Below, one piece after another: positions 49,836-62,070 of a stretch of DNA of 64,000 nt. The translations under genes and the position numbers were made by a program. Source of the stretch: Paralvinella palmiformis (lineage: Eukaryota; Annelida; Polychaeta; Terebellida; Alvinellidae). Location: contig JAODUP010000426.1 in the NCBI GenBank assembly GCA_025642065.1, forward strand, positions 261,001 to 325,000. The letters are read 5' to 3'. The stretch's first letter is position 1, and each line of letters opens with the position of its first letter. The notes under the pieces were generated by a model that searched no databases, was not told where the DNA came from, and saw only the letters and a program-made list of their open reading frames with translations.

Positions 49836-50942
49836 TTAACTCAAATCCTGATCCAGATTGTTTTTGTTTTTAGCACACGACCATGTACCTTCCGGAGGTT
49901 CTTTAGGATCGACATCGCCGAGCCATTTTATAATTAATTTAGTTTTTTCCCTGTTACAGTAGTTTATGTGTTTTAGTTTGCCAATATTACTGTTTGTTAA
50001 GCGAGTTTCCGGATCACGAATTAGTTCCCTGAAGCGCTTTACGTCGGCGTCGTTATTGAACAGACACTCACCCGTTCTGGATCGTCTGATGGACGCCGTA
50101 GCCTTAGCGATATCCATTATGGTAAAAGGAAGTGACTCCGCTCGAGGATGTTGCGGTTGATCGTTCTGCGATAGTTGCAATTGTTCTTCCCGTTGGTCAC
50201 CAGAGGGCGCGACGAACGAGTACTTAGCTAGGCCTCCAGTGATGGATATCTGATATCGAGGATTATCCAAATTAAAGTGATCATCATCATTCTTTACGTC
50301 ATCGTGTTTATCATCGCTATTCCCTATAGAAGGTAAATGTTGACGCGATGTTTGTATTGTACTAGACAGAGTCCGACTTTTTGTTGTTAATATCGTATCT
50401 TGTGTATCTGGAGATTGACTATTTACTGTCATCCTATCTCCCAAGGATGAGTCTCTCTTTATCTTATTGTAAATCTCCTTTGTTAAAGTGTTTTGTTTAG
50501 ACGATGGTACCACGTCTCCCTTAGGTATTTCATCCAATGACGTCAAATTCCTGACGAGTCGTGGGTTGTAGAAAAGTCTATTAGTGATTGGTTTCTTCTC
50601 TTCCGAGTGATCCAGATGATCTACTACGTGAGAGCGTCTCAAATTACCAGTCTTCGTAGAATGCTGTCTCTCACTAGATGGCGTCATTAAAATCTTACAT
50701 CTTTGGAGATGTTGTCGGTGTGAAAATAGACCAGTAACTTTGTTTGTTGTATAAATACTTTTGTCTTTTCTCACCGTTGTTTGAGGAAAGGTTGGTTGAA
50801 GTCTCGCCGTTTCACGTCTCACGATGATATTTGGTGATGTTTGATGACGGTCTAGCTTAGTTATCCGTTGACTGTCTGCAATCATATCTAGTTTTGATGT
50901 CATTAAGACAGGTGTCAATGGAGTGCTACCAATCTCCTTCAT
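49836..50942 (-). CDS. Unrecognised 368-aa protein (gene B)
   Basis: Single open exon from ATG (50942) to TAA (49838-49836). An in-frame TAG seven codons upstream limits the start. The protein is hydrophilic, rich in Ser, Thr, Arg and Asp, likely disordered for about 230 residues (acidic DDKHDDVKNDDDHFN patch). It has a more ordered-looking C-terminal third: SLPFTIMDIAKATASIRRSR, VKRFRELIRDPETRL and the end motif IIKWLGDVDPKEP (337-349). That motif resembles EIVRWLEGCDQKP at the end of gene A, in the same orientation 6.7 kb away, so the two may be diverged tandem duplicates. A donor-like gaag|gtacat sits just after the motif, so an alternative 3' exon is possible. No known domain recognised; function unknown. 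Confidence 0.75.
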   Translation of the reverse strand: MKEIGSTPLTPVLMTSKLDMIADSQRITKLDRHQTSPNIIVRRETARLQPTFPQTTVRKDKSIYTTNKVTGLFSHRQHLQRCKILMTPSSERQHSTKTGNLRRSHVVDHLDHSEEKKPITNRLFYNPRLVRNLTSLDEIPKGDVVPSSKQNTLTKEIYNKIKRDSSLGDRMTVNSQSPDTQDTILTTKSRTLSSTIQTSRQHLPSIGNSDDKHDDVKNDDDHFNLDNPRYQISITGGLAKYSFVAPSGDQREEQLQLSQNDQPQHPRAESLPFTIMDIAKATASIRRSRTGECLFNNDADVKRFRELIRDPETRLTNSNIGKLKHINYCNREKTKLIIKWLGDVDPKEPPEGTWSCAKNKNNLDQDLS

Positions 50943-50947
50943 GGAAA

Positions 50948-51028
50948 TCAAGCTTCTCTTCTATTCGGCAGGATCCGGATTAACTTTGTTTTCCTTACAG
51001 ATAATATCCAGTTGAATAGAAATTCCAT
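50948..51028 (-). other. Upstream ORF of gene B (26 codons)
   Basis: ATG at 51028 to TGA at 50950-50948, in a different frame from the main ORF. It ends five bases before the main ATG (50942), a termination-reinitiation arrangement. The frame of the main ORF is also open over 50964-51071 without an ATG. Confidence 0.4.
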
Positions 51029-51632
51029 CCGCCGTCAACTTATTATTATTTGTAATGACAAGAACACACAACTAAAACACAAACTTTATCTTCGGATACT
51101 CCCTCATTTGTAGCTGTTATTGATGAGTACAATATCACGACTGTTCCTAAAGTTACGTTTGTTATCTCTGAGATGACATCAACACGAAATGAGTGAATCA
51201 GCAGTATTACGTCCTAAATATGTCTTTTACAGACACAGACGTTCATGGTAACTGAAAACAATAACAATTGAGAACGTTCATTAAGATCGAAACAAACTAA
51301 TATAATATTAATATGTTAAAACACAGTTGTATATCCTGCCATTTTCCCATATGTGTGAGTTATATTGTGACAAATGTAACAGCAGAAGGTTAGGGCTGTA
51401 AAGCGTTTATCGTTGGATAATTTATATTGACCTGTCGCCCAGCGAACCCTGAAATAAACACAAACATAAAAGGTATTGATCCAGAATGTTTGTATGGTCC
51501 TTGGCTGGCTGGAACATGACGTTATAGCTGTTTGGGATTAATCCATGATTTTTACATTTGTCTACAAGTGCGAGTAGATAACATAAAACAATATTATTGA
51601 TTGATTAGTTGGATGACGAAATTACTGTTGAG

Positions 51633-51668
<36 letters not shown>

Positions 51669-52205
51669 GAGTGAGTGAGTGTGAGTGAGTGAGTAATTGA
51701 GTGAGTCGTATTAAAAACATATAGTTATAAGAACGTATTTAGTGTCATTAATTCTAAGCTTAGAACTGACAGTTTCCAGATGACACCAGATATGTGAAGC
51801 TATAGAATATTACATGTAAAGGTAAACTATAGAAAGAATTGTTGACTCATCATCTTAAGCCAAGAAACATTCAGATTTCGTTTAGTATCATCGTCTTCTA
51901 CAGATAGTTGAGTAAAATAGAAGATAAACATGCCATTATCCATGTGTCATCAGAGGTGTCAATATTAGGATAACGATACTACTATCACCTCTAATATGAT
52001 ATTTATTATTGATAATTCACAGTGAAGCGATACGTCATCACGTTTATTATTATAGAGATGTAATATAACGGATAATCCATACCTGGATCAGTATATAAAT
52101 AAAACATTAACGTGTTCAAATAAAATCGACATTATTCGTCACCACATGCACAAATGACACTATATATAGTAATTCTGTACTCCATATTAAATATTAATTA
52201 TTATA
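51029..52205. other. Region upstream of gene B, no gene seen
   Basis: Probable promoter side of gene B. A (TTGA)n(GTGA)n tract lies at about 51635-51700. No further feature supported. Confidence 0.5.
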
Positions 52206-52375
52206 TTTCTTCCAGTTAAATTAGGCCGTCCTGGTGACACAATGAATAGAGCATTGCACCGCAAATGTCCAGGTTCCGGGTTCATGACTGTGTGGCATTT
52301 GTTTCCATTGGCAGATGTCCCTCATCATATGTCCCAAATATAAACAACACCGAAGATAAATAACTAAACTATTGT
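52206..52375 (+). mobile_element. tRNA-derived SINE
   Basis: The head gtcctggtgacacaatgaat agagcattgcacc resembles a Pol III box A region, and ggttccgggttcatgactg a box B. In SINEs these come from a tRNA gene and drive transcription. The body ends gtcccaaatataaacaacac cgaag, shared with the reverse copy at 2425-2575. Box B has drifted (ttcatgact), so it is likely inactive. Confidence 0.75.
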
Positions 52376-52389
52376 TAAATTATATGATC

Positions 52390-52485
52390 TCTCATATGAT
52401 ATCTATCCATTTATCTATCTATCCATCTATCCATCTATCCATCTATCCATCTATCCATCTATCCATCTGTCCATCTATCTATCTG

Positions 52486-52572
<87 letters not shown>

Positions 52573-52591
52573 ATATATATATATATATATA

Positions 52592-52645
<54 letters not shown>
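52390..52645. repeat. Compound microsatellite (ATCC/ATCT)n (CT)n (TA)n
   Basis: Tetranucleotide units grade from atcc to atct, then into (CT)n at about 52535-52569 and (TA)n to about 52643. Confidence 0.95.
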
Positions 52646-52648
<3 letters not shown>

Positions 52649-53717
52649 GAGTTATTAGACAATAACATTTATTATTAGTTATAATTATACTTGCCAGCTC
52701 CAGTTCTGATATTAACGATCCATAATTTGTTGTCTACACAATAATAATCCTCTTTATAAGAACATCATCTCTTGTCAATAAGTTACCAGACCATTTTGTT
52801 TATGGTAGTCAAGGAACTTGTACTAAATGGCCTTGTTTTTGAACAGCAAGTTAGAACACGTGACTAACCTTCAGTAAATATGTACCTGTTCCAAATGTTT
52901 TCCAGGTGTACGACATCAGGGTCAGTAGATTATAAATAAATAAAGAACATTACAATACCATCACTAAGGTGTGTTTTGGACAATTATATAGAACTAGTTT
53001 ATAGACTTACCTCGATATCAACATACTGTAGCCAATCAACTACCGTATACTGAAATAAACAATAAATAAAACAAAAAATTTAATAAATAAAAATTAAAAG
53101 GCTTCAGTAACTCAAACAACAAAAAGTATAGATTAATTACCGATTTACTCTTTGATGTGACAGTGAGAGATCAAAATGTGAACATTAACTATTAAATGTT
53201 TAACAATAACAGTAATATAAATAATTTATGTCTCGGATTGGATTAAATTGAATGAAATTAACAAAACATCAACAAATATACACTTAAAGAGTAGATAAAT
53301 GAAGCATTATTTAAATACATTTACTGGTAAATGCAGGTTTAGACAATATTACGTTTTGGATAGTTGCCAAGTCTGTGTTTTATTTATAGATGTCACGCTA
53401 TCAGTATCCAGATATCGAGTACAAATATTCAGTCTTCTGGCTAACTGGATCAATGATCTACGGTACTTTGTGTTAAAGCTTTAACAGTACTTCGTCCTCA
53501 GAAACTGCTGTTTCCGTGACTGATAGTCATCAATAATTACTCTCCATCAGTCAGTGAATAAGAAAATGTCTGTTATCGATTACCTGATATCAGCACAATA
53601 AGATAATGATTATTAATATTTAATGGAGATGGTATGATTTATTTGTTCTACCATCACGTTATGATATTATACTATGTGGATGTGATTTAAATTTGCGGAA
53701 AGATTTCACAGTAAAAA
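52646..53717. other. Intergenic region, no gene seen
   Basis: AT-rich, with only short ORFs. Confidence 0.6.
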
Positions 53718-54099
<382 letters not shown>

Positions 54100-54100
<1 letters not shown>

Positions 54101-54603
54101 GAGTTCCCTTTTCTGTGCGTGGAACTGTATGTTTCCAGGTCCATGCGTTATAAGAAAAGTTGATCTAGAGCTGTATATTCCGTGCACTATTTGCGTCTTT
54201 GTAGGCACGCCGTTTAAGTGTTTGGCCTGGTTATCCAGCATTTAAATGACTGTAGCAGACACAGTACGCTCTTAAAGCATGTACTCCTGACTCAGGAATA
54301 GAAACACTGCATCGCATCTCGAGCGGTGGCATTGGACACAGCTCGTGTGGTTGGTGTGTTTTAATAACAAGTTTAATTGTATATATAATTCACCTTAGTT
54401 GTTTGTGGGAATAGAATTATTTTTCCTAGGTCCAGTTATGTCCAGTCTGTACTATGACATTCAAGGCTAACTTTAGTCTCCTTGTCATTAATAAAACCCA
54501 ATATTATAATTATAGTTAGTATAGCAGACATTAGGTCTGATTTGAAAATGTTAATATATAGAACGGCAATTCCGCCATAACGGTCTGCTAAAGCGCCGAT
54601 GTA
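54100..54603. repeat. Segmental duplication, unit 1
   Basis: From agttcccttttctgtgcgtg to aacggtctgc, matched by 54705-55205. The central 185 bp (ccgtgcactatttgcgtctt to ggacacagctcg) is almost unchanged between copies, while the flanks have diverged. Confidence 0.9.
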
Positions 54604-54704
54604 ATAGTGACGAGTAGGTCATAGTATTTATTGGATTTGTATGTTTATGAGGTATTTGACTCTCCAGCAAATATCACAAGGCATATTATGCTGCGGTTGA
54701 GAAA

Positions 54705-55205
54705 GTTCCGTTTTCTATGCGTGGAGACCATATTTCCCGGTCCCTGCATTCAAGAAAAGTTGATCTAGAGCTATATATTCCGTGCACTATTTGCGTCTTT
54801 GGAGGCACGCCGTTTAAGTGTTTGGCCTGGTTATCCAGCATTTAAATGACTGTAGCAGACACAGTACGCTCTTAAAGCATGTACTCCTGACTCAGGAATA
54901 GAAACACTGCATCGCATCTCGAGCGGTGGCATTGGACACAGCTCGCGCGGTTGGTGGGTTTTATATAACAACTTATATAATTCACCTTGGTTGTCTGTGG
55001 GAATAGAATTATCTTTCCTAGGTCCAGTTATGTCCAGTTTGTACTATGACATTCAAGATTAGCTCTAATCTGCTTGTCATAAATAACATTTAAGAACTAC
55101 AATAGTTAGAATAGCATAAATTAGGTCAGGTTTGAAAATAATAGCATAGTTCAAACAGTACGGAAGCTATGACGCGCTATTACGGTCTGCTTCAGCGCAG
55201 ATGTC
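54705..55205. repeat. Segmental duplication, unit 2
   Basis: Direct copy of 54100-54603, offset about 600 bp. Contains the shared words aggcacgccgtttaagtgtt and aactgac-type ends, with small indels outside the conserved core. Confidence 0.9.
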
Positions 55206-55617
55206 AGTCTTTTAATAGTAATTAAGATAAACAGTTTTAATAGTAGTCGCTTCATGACGCCTGCCCGTTGTAAAAACTGATCTTTGAAGACAGTGACAAT
55301 TGGGTTATATGGTTTATATAGTATTGCTTTGAAGGAAGATACAGCAATTAAAAAATAGCTATAAATAGGGCTGCTTAGATAATTAATCTAAACATTCTCA
55401 CTACTGCCGTGATCTGACTTGGGTGTTCTACGACCAAACTCCACGGCTGTAGGTGATTCGCTTTTTGTTTTTGCTTGGCGGCTTAGGGACTGGTGAGACA
55501 TTACACATGTCTCAGCAAGAAAAGTCGCCACTCTGGATTCAGTCCCCTGAAGAAACGTCCAGAGTTTGAATTCACGGTTCGAGATTCTCTGTGCCTGTGC
55601 CTTATTATACACAGCTA
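55206..55617. other. Spacer before repeat copy 4, no gene seen
   Basis: A reverse-strand open stretch (55388-55615) next to the CA tract has no recognisable domain. Confidence 0.5.
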
Positions 55618-55622
55618 AAACA

Positions 55623-55698
<76 letters not shown>

Positions 55699-55995
55699 AT
55701 ATATATATGTGTGTGTTTTAGGGTACGTAATAAGAGGCAACAGGCACAGAGCATCAACATATCTAAACATCCTTCGAAACCTACCTCCATAAATCTAAAT
55801 ACAACTATACATACATTAATCTAAAAATAAAATGTTCCATACCTCCACATATTGATAAATGTGTGCGTATACCTAAGCATGTGTCTGGTCTACTCATCAC
55901 CTGTGGGAACCAGCTAATTCGCTTTTCGTACGCGACAAATATGTCACGCCCACAGGAAAGCGGCTACATGCAGGCTACGTACAAAAAGCGGAAGC
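55618..55995 (+). repeat. Microsatellite-linked dispersed repeat, copy 4
   Basis: (CA)n at about 55620-55696, then aatatatatatgtgtgtgtt, aacatatctaaacatccttc and, further on, ctaattcgcttttcgtacgc, gacaaatatgtcacg and acatgcaggctacgtac. It is close to copy 3 and shares the cgtacg(c/t)gacaaatatgtcacg core with copy 2. Confidence 0.85.
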
Positions 55996-56276
55996 ACGTA
56001 AAAACATACCATTTGATACCACAGCTCGCAACAAACAACACGTGCGTGTGGTTCAATGGTGACTTGCTACATACATATCATAAACTATTTTGACACCACA
56101 GTTTACATTCAACAGTAATTTTCTGTGGTCCAAAAGAAACCTGTATATAAAGCATTTCGACACCTCAGATGCTGACCTCAGCTTTATTCTTGGTTCGAAT
56201 AACTGAATAAATCCTACCTATATGAACCATGTATCAATACACGTCCGACTGTTAACCGGAGTAACGTTTGACCTAA

Positions 56277-56590
56277 ACTACTTCTTGCCCCAATCTACCC
56301 CTTGCCCTAATCTAATACTTGCCCTAATCTAACCTTTTCCCTAATCTAACCCATACCCCAATCTAACCCATGACCTAATCTAACCCTTGCCCTAATCCAA
56401 CTCTTGTCCTAATATAACCCTTGCTATAATCTCACCTTTGCCCTAATATAACCCTTGCCCTAATCTAACCCTTGCCATTATTTAATCCCAGACCTTTTCT
56501 AACCCTTGTCCTAATCTAACCTTTGTCCTAATCTATCCTTTCCACTAATTCAACCTTTGCCCTAATCTAAACTTTGTCCTCATCTAACAC
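56277..56590. repeat. Degenerate 18-bp telomere-like minisatellite
   Basis: Imperfect units of ccctaatctaacccttgc. Each unit carries ccctaa or a close variant, reminiscent of the metazoan telomere repeat CCCTAA but with an 18-bp period. Confidence 0.8.
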
Positions 56591-56693
56591 CTTAGGATCT
56601 AGAATATTTCTCAGGTAACTATATCGTCTATTTGGATTTATATCTTAATATAAAACCCGCATCTCATGTAACATTCTCCGATCAAAAGGACGT

Positions 56694-56735
56694 CTGCTGT
56701 CGCCGGAAGTGACATAGCAGATCACGTGACAGCAG
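56694..56735. promoter_or_regulatory. ETS-like and E-box motifs within a short inverted repeat
   Basis: CCGGAAGT (56703-56710) fits the ETS core and CACGTG (56723-56728) is a canonical E-box. They sit between the perfect arms CTGCTGTC (56694-56701) and GACAGCAG (56728-56735). No adjacent gene was found, so the role is uncertain. Confidence 0.3.
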
Positions 56736-56739
56736 ATTG

Positions 56740-59100
56740 TTACCATAGAAAGATGCTTTGGCCATTATCTAGATTTATTATTAGCCACCTACAATATTAT
56801 CATATTTCTTATTTGTAAATTTAGGTTTTATGTCTCTGTTTGTTTGTGTGTGTGTTTGTGTGTGAGTGTGTGTGTGTGTGTGTGGGGGGGGGGAGGTATA
56901 TGCGAGTGTACGCCCACGCGTGTGCATGTGTGTTTCATATTTGAATAATTTACAAGACGTTGTCAGTGTCCCGACATTTGTTAATACTTAGGTTTGTTAC
57001 CTTTCAACACCAAATTAGAATTAGAATTAATTAAATATAAGAATATTATTATATAATAAAACAATATTGTGTGTCTAAGAGGGTTACAGTGTAAAGCATT
57101 GTTATGTAGTTGAATTAATATTTGAAATTTGAATACTGATTCTTGAAATTACCTCTTAATTCTTTTATATTCTCTTAATAAAAGATTAAATAAATACATT
57201 TATCACATAATTATATACAATTATATATTGTATTTCCTATGTATTCTATTTATATTAATTGAAAATTTATATTTTTACAAAATACTATAAAAAGAGGAAT
57301 TGTAACAGATTTAGAATAGTTTGGATATTATATATTCAAGTTTTATAACAAATTAACAGCTAGTTATAACAACCCATTTAATTGCAACGCATAATATATT
57401 ATTAATTTAAATAACACTCGTCGACACATCTAGGTTCATTCTACATGTACCTCATAAAATAAATATAAATTGTTGCGATGGTTATTACGAAATTCCAAAT
57501 TTAAAAATATATTTGTTGTATTTTCTATTAATTAGTCAATGACCATTGTTAGATCTTTGTGATAATCCCTATCATTAATGGAACAATTATTTCGAAAAAT
57601 GAATCGAGATGATCAAACTACAGTAACTGTAAAATGGGATTGTCTTGCATACCTGTTTAAATAAAGGTACATTCATGAATTACATGCCATCATGGCTAGA
57701 AAACGTAATATCTATTGACAACTAGTCTTTATTAACAAACATCTTCAGGCTTTTGATGAATTTAACAAAAGTGAAATCTTAATTTAATTTAAAATTGCAA
57801 ACCAAATATAGTGTCCAAACACTACTTTGAAGCGTCTGCACTTCGAGTTCTGAACATATGAATAGATTTATTGTGATGTGTGCATTACAATTTTGTGTGT
57901 GCAGAGAATCTGTATTACTCCTGCCCTAATATATGCCATCAAATATGTAAATGTCATTTTATGCAAGTCCTTAGATCTAATCTAGTTGGAATCAAATGCC
58001 AGAGACGGGTTGGGGGTTGTCGAATAGGCTAAATATAATAATACTTAAACTTAATTTCCCTCACTTTAACAACCATTTTAGATGTGTTCCTTATCGATGA
58101 AAAGATTTTTTTTTATTACGTGCGCGGCTTATGTAACCAAGGACACAACAAGAATTCACCATGTTTATAAACCCGATTTTAGCAGTCTGCTTTCCTTTTT
58201 GCCCTGACCGGAAGTTGGGACTTGTTTGCCCTTAAATCGGCGGGCGTACACAGTCTACTTTTCTTTCAGGTCAATGATTTGAATAATAAGGATCTGCTGA
58301 GAAATACTCACAGTTGACATTAGTCATTATTTTCTATATATGACAGCCATCCAAGATTCTGCCAGTCAACAATTCTTTAATATAACTAAGCGATGTCTTC
58401 TAACCGATTTTGTTTTGCATAGAAATGATTATGGAATATGATGAAATAAAAGATAAAATTACTTGCTGTGTTTCTTCCACTTTTTTTCAATTTTGTACAC
58501 TAATGTGAATACATAATAACATTAAAATAAATACATATCTTAGTACTTTAATAATATAAGACCTGGTTTAAAAAAAAATGTAAGAACTTGCTTCCTGGTC
58601 ATAAAGATTGTCAATAAATATCTTTTTATGCTTTAAAAAAGTTGCTCGTTAAATACTTAACTTCAGTTAGTGATTCTTTGTAAGCCAATATTCCTGTATA
58701 ATTAAGAGTATTTTTCTTTCCAAAAGATTTAACTTGTGGTATCTGAACAGATATTTTACTGGATCTTGTTTTAATATTATATTTGGATTCTGTTATTTTG
58801 AACGCAGTATTTAAGTTGACCACATGCCTACCCAGTGCATGTATGGACATCAACTCTCTACAGTATTTTGAAAGACTAATTTTAGCGGCTTTATGGATGA
58901 CCAGCTACACATAAAACAGATGATGTCCTTAGAGTATTAGAATCTATGAAACCAAATTGTAACTATCGATCGTAAAGCTCTAAGAGGCGAGCCAATTAAA
59001 GGTATTAGCTGGTAGTTCTGTTTTAACCTATTTAGAGGATCGGCGTCAATCTCAGTTTTTACTGTGTTTTCTTGAGCTAACAAATACTTTTCACGAACTC
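56740..59100. other. Intergenic region, no gene seen
   Basis: AT-rich, with a GT/poly-G tract near 56845-56893. The minus-strand 75-codon ORF at 58626-58853 has no supporting signal. Confidence 0.6.
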
Positions 59101-59224
59101 AATTTGACACAACCCTCGAGCACAGACAATGAATACCGATGCTGTATCAAGATTGACAGGAATCGCTTCGTTCAGACAGTCAGACAGTGCAAGACAATAG
59201 TGGATGATCACTAGAACTGTCAGA

Positions 59225-60000
59225 AGTTGTATTGTCGGAAGCCCCATCGAAAGAAGATATTATTAAAACGCTGAAACCATACCGAGTCACCCGGGACAAT
59301 AAAACTATCTCTAAGCTCATTGATGCAATCAAAAACACCATGAATCTATTTGATTAGAACATAGATGAAACGTTCTACTTCAATACGACTGGTGCCAGCC
59401 TAGCCAGTGATGCCAAGGATGATCTCTTGGAATTTCTCACCAAAGGAGAGCTTCAGGGACCAAACACGTTATGATAAACCCACCAGGAGAAAGAAGATCA
59501 AGAGCTGCCGTGAAAAACACCGTCACCACATATAATCAAAAGGTAGTCGAACTACAAGTAACCTGGGACCTGTTTGGAAGGCTGCGCTACATCAGCACAG
59601 TGGAAAGGAATGACTTTGAGAAAGTCTTTCACTATCCACTGACTCCAATCACATTTGCGCTGGCCCGTGTGATGGAATCATCAATAAAACTAACAAGGCT
59701 AAGCTTCTATACAAGCTGGAAAAAATGATTGAAAGTGAGAAACCAGAAGAAATTTATTTCAAATTAGTCGATGCTATGTTCCTGCTACATACATTACTAA
59801 AGCTGCCCCCCCTCCCACATTTGGTGGCGTAGCTGAAGTACTCCTCCGGCGGTTGTGTCAGATGTCAGCACCCACTAATATTGTGTGTGATACATGCATT
59901 TCTCCGAATATCAAGGAGGCTGAGCGGATCAGATGAGGGTCAGAAGAAATAACGTTTGCCGTGACAAATCCAGAAAAAGCGGGCTCGGAATTGGCAAGTA
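59225..60000 (+). pseudogene. Decayed multicopy mobile-element-associated protein
   Basis: Frame-shifted translation gives ERNDFEKVFHYPLTPITFAL, then FYTSWKK / KLLYKLEKMIESEKPEE, ISNxVDAMFLLHTLLKLPP-like, FGGVAEVLLRR, NIVCDTCISPNIKEAERIR, a stop, and GSEEITFAVTNPEK. This string is characteristic of long, highly multiplied, uncharacterised proteins in cnidarian and mollusc genomes that spread like mobile elements. Here it is broken by stops (near 59355 and 59936) and frameshifts (near 59725), so it is non-functional. The family link is from recall of its conserved words. Confidence 0.6.
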
Positions 60001-60217
60001 GTTCTTCTAAACAATTAAAAGATGTCAGATACTTTATTCGAGGTTTTCTGAACTGTCAGAAACTTAGAATCTGCCTATAAAAGATGATCCTCCGCTCTTA
60101 TTTATTCTCATCTACCACTACCACATAAAGTGACCGTCTAGAAAAGACTAGATCTACTTACTTACTTCAATACTTGTGATACCAGCGACATAAGTTTAAA
60201 AATACCATTAATCCTTT

Positions 60218-60480
60218 TTGTCAGTACTCACGTTTGTAGTGTACCAGAATGGTTGGATCTGCAAAACAACAATGGGCTTCCCTTTTGAAGGGACCCAGTA
60301 CTCCAAAAAGTGTAAACAAACGAAAGTTGGATCACAAGAGTTATGGCAGCACAGAGAGGAAACGCAAATTCATCCCAGATTGGCACGATTTATTTCCATG
60401 GGTGGAATACAATAGTGATGAAGGGATCATGTTCTGCGTCACATGCAGAAAGTTACCATTTCATGCAGATAATTAATGCG
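60218..60480 (+). pseudogene. ZNF862/hAT-like N-terminal zinc-finger fragment
   Basis: From the ATG at 60249: MVGSAKQQWASLLKGPSTPK, a basic stretch (NKRKLDHKSYGSTERKRKF), then IPDWHDLFPWVEYNSDEGIM and FCVTCRK. It fits the start of the TTF-type/BED-like zinc finger of ZNF862-like proteins (W...FPWhxY...hxCxxC). It stops at 60476 before the rest of the finger, so it is a truncated copy. The hAT C-terminal remnant at 20.2 kb is the complementary end of the same kind of protein. Confidence 0.6.
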
Positions 60481-60659
60481 CACTGTATGTTTGATCTACC
60501 AATTGTCGGATTGAATCGCTCAAAACACACAACACTTCTACAGACCATCAACTGTGCACCAATAAAATCAGATAATAATTGCATCCAACAAATCTTCGAG
60601 ATACGCGATTGGGCCAAGCAGCTATTCAGGTACATGAAAAGAAAAGGATAAAGTTATAC

Positions 60660-61200
60660 CAAGTAAATACCAATCAATTAATTATATATACCAAGAATCT
60701 TGGAAATAGCAATATTTAATAACAACCCCTATGTATCCATTACTATGTAGAATCTAAACCTATTTGGACAATTTCTGATGTGTACAAAAGAGGAATAATA
60801 CCTGTTCGTTATATTATATTTGCTTTATATGTATCCACCATGAAAACATTAGGACAGGAATAAATATATAAAAGTTCATGTTGACAAAATGCACACATTT
60901 GTAAAAGTATAATTAATGATTGAAATCATGCTGCTGTCGTTACTTTGCGGCCAAATAAAAACATGAATATTTCACCTTTTAAGCTTTCACCTGGTATCTT
61001 ATTTGCTGATGTAACCATTGTACTTCAATCAAATTATGATTTATAAGGTTCACTTAAAAACTTACTCCGCGAAATGCTCACAAGCAAAATGTGACGGTAC
61101 CCCTATAATTACACGATTTGTGGAAAACTCTCCAAGTGGATTTCTATCAGACTACCATATTTGTATTATAAAGACATTTTCACCCTATGATCAACTTTCA
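60660..61200. other. Intergenic region, no gene seen
   Basis: AT-rich, with no supported feature. Confidence 0.6.
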
Positions 61201-62070
61201 TGACATTTGCCAAACAAAAGACAAATAAAACTTGGTGGGCTCTCGGCATATAGCCAGTGATCTGGAAGATCTTAAAATTGGGTGTATTAGAGATAATGTA
61301 ATCATTCGCTTTGACCAAACAGTGGACGACTACAAACAAGCACAAGGTGAAAACTGTGGTGCACCTGTTGGCTCTTTATTCACTAATATAATGAGGATTA
61401 CATAAAACGTGTATGTTCAGTTTGCCCAAAGACTAGGTAAGGCCACATCATACCGTTCTAGATCTTGTATTGCAGGTATAATCCTGGTAGTCGACTCAAG
61501 GATGCCCATCACTACATATCCCATTAGGTATCACCATCAAAAGTTGAGGGAAAACAACTAGTCCTTCCCGAGTACGAGGCTGTAAAAATGATATTCAGAA
61601 TAAAGCCATCTTATATCAAGAAAAACTGTTTGTCAAAAATAAACTACAGACGTAATTTTAAGCACAACCCTACCTGACTCGGCTGTAACGAGTGTCCCTA
61701 CCACGTTGATAACCGGAAGTAGAAAAAAGACGGACCACGGGAGTGATTTCAAGGACTACTCTCCCAAATTGATCCCGATGAACTAGGTTGCTGTTGTCAA
61801 ACAGTTCGTAATAACTAACAAACCTGATGTCACCAAGGCCACTCGTGTCATATATCCCTATAGTTTTGTAAGTTGGGGTTAAGTGATTGAGAACTTTGAT
61901 TTTAATCGTTATCGGGGTACACGTTTCGCGTTGGTGAAGCAGGTGGGAGATATGGACATGATTAACATTATGTTTATTTCCAGTCATAGTTACTGCCCTG
62001 GATTTACTCACATCCATGGCAGGAGATTTACTCATATCAATGACTTGTACTCACAGGCGTATAATAATTT
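61200..62070. other. Coding-like but interrupted sequence of unknown origin
   Basis: Less AT-rich block with open stretches on both strands, notably minus 62035-61670 (contains TIKIKVLNHLTPTYKTIGIY) and plus 61883-62074 (ENFDFNRYRGTRFALVKQVG). Frames are broken, and I recognise no domain. Probably another decayed mobile element. Confidence 0.3.

Noticed and set aside
43114..49836. Genes A and B being one spliced gene
   Set aside because: The donor-like site near the end of B does not keep phase with the visible acceptor-like site before A, and B has its own stop. It cannot be fully excluded without cDNA.
56277..56590. A true telomere end
   Set aside because: The array is internal, degenerate and has an 18-bp period; it does not consist of uninterrupted TTAGGG repeats.
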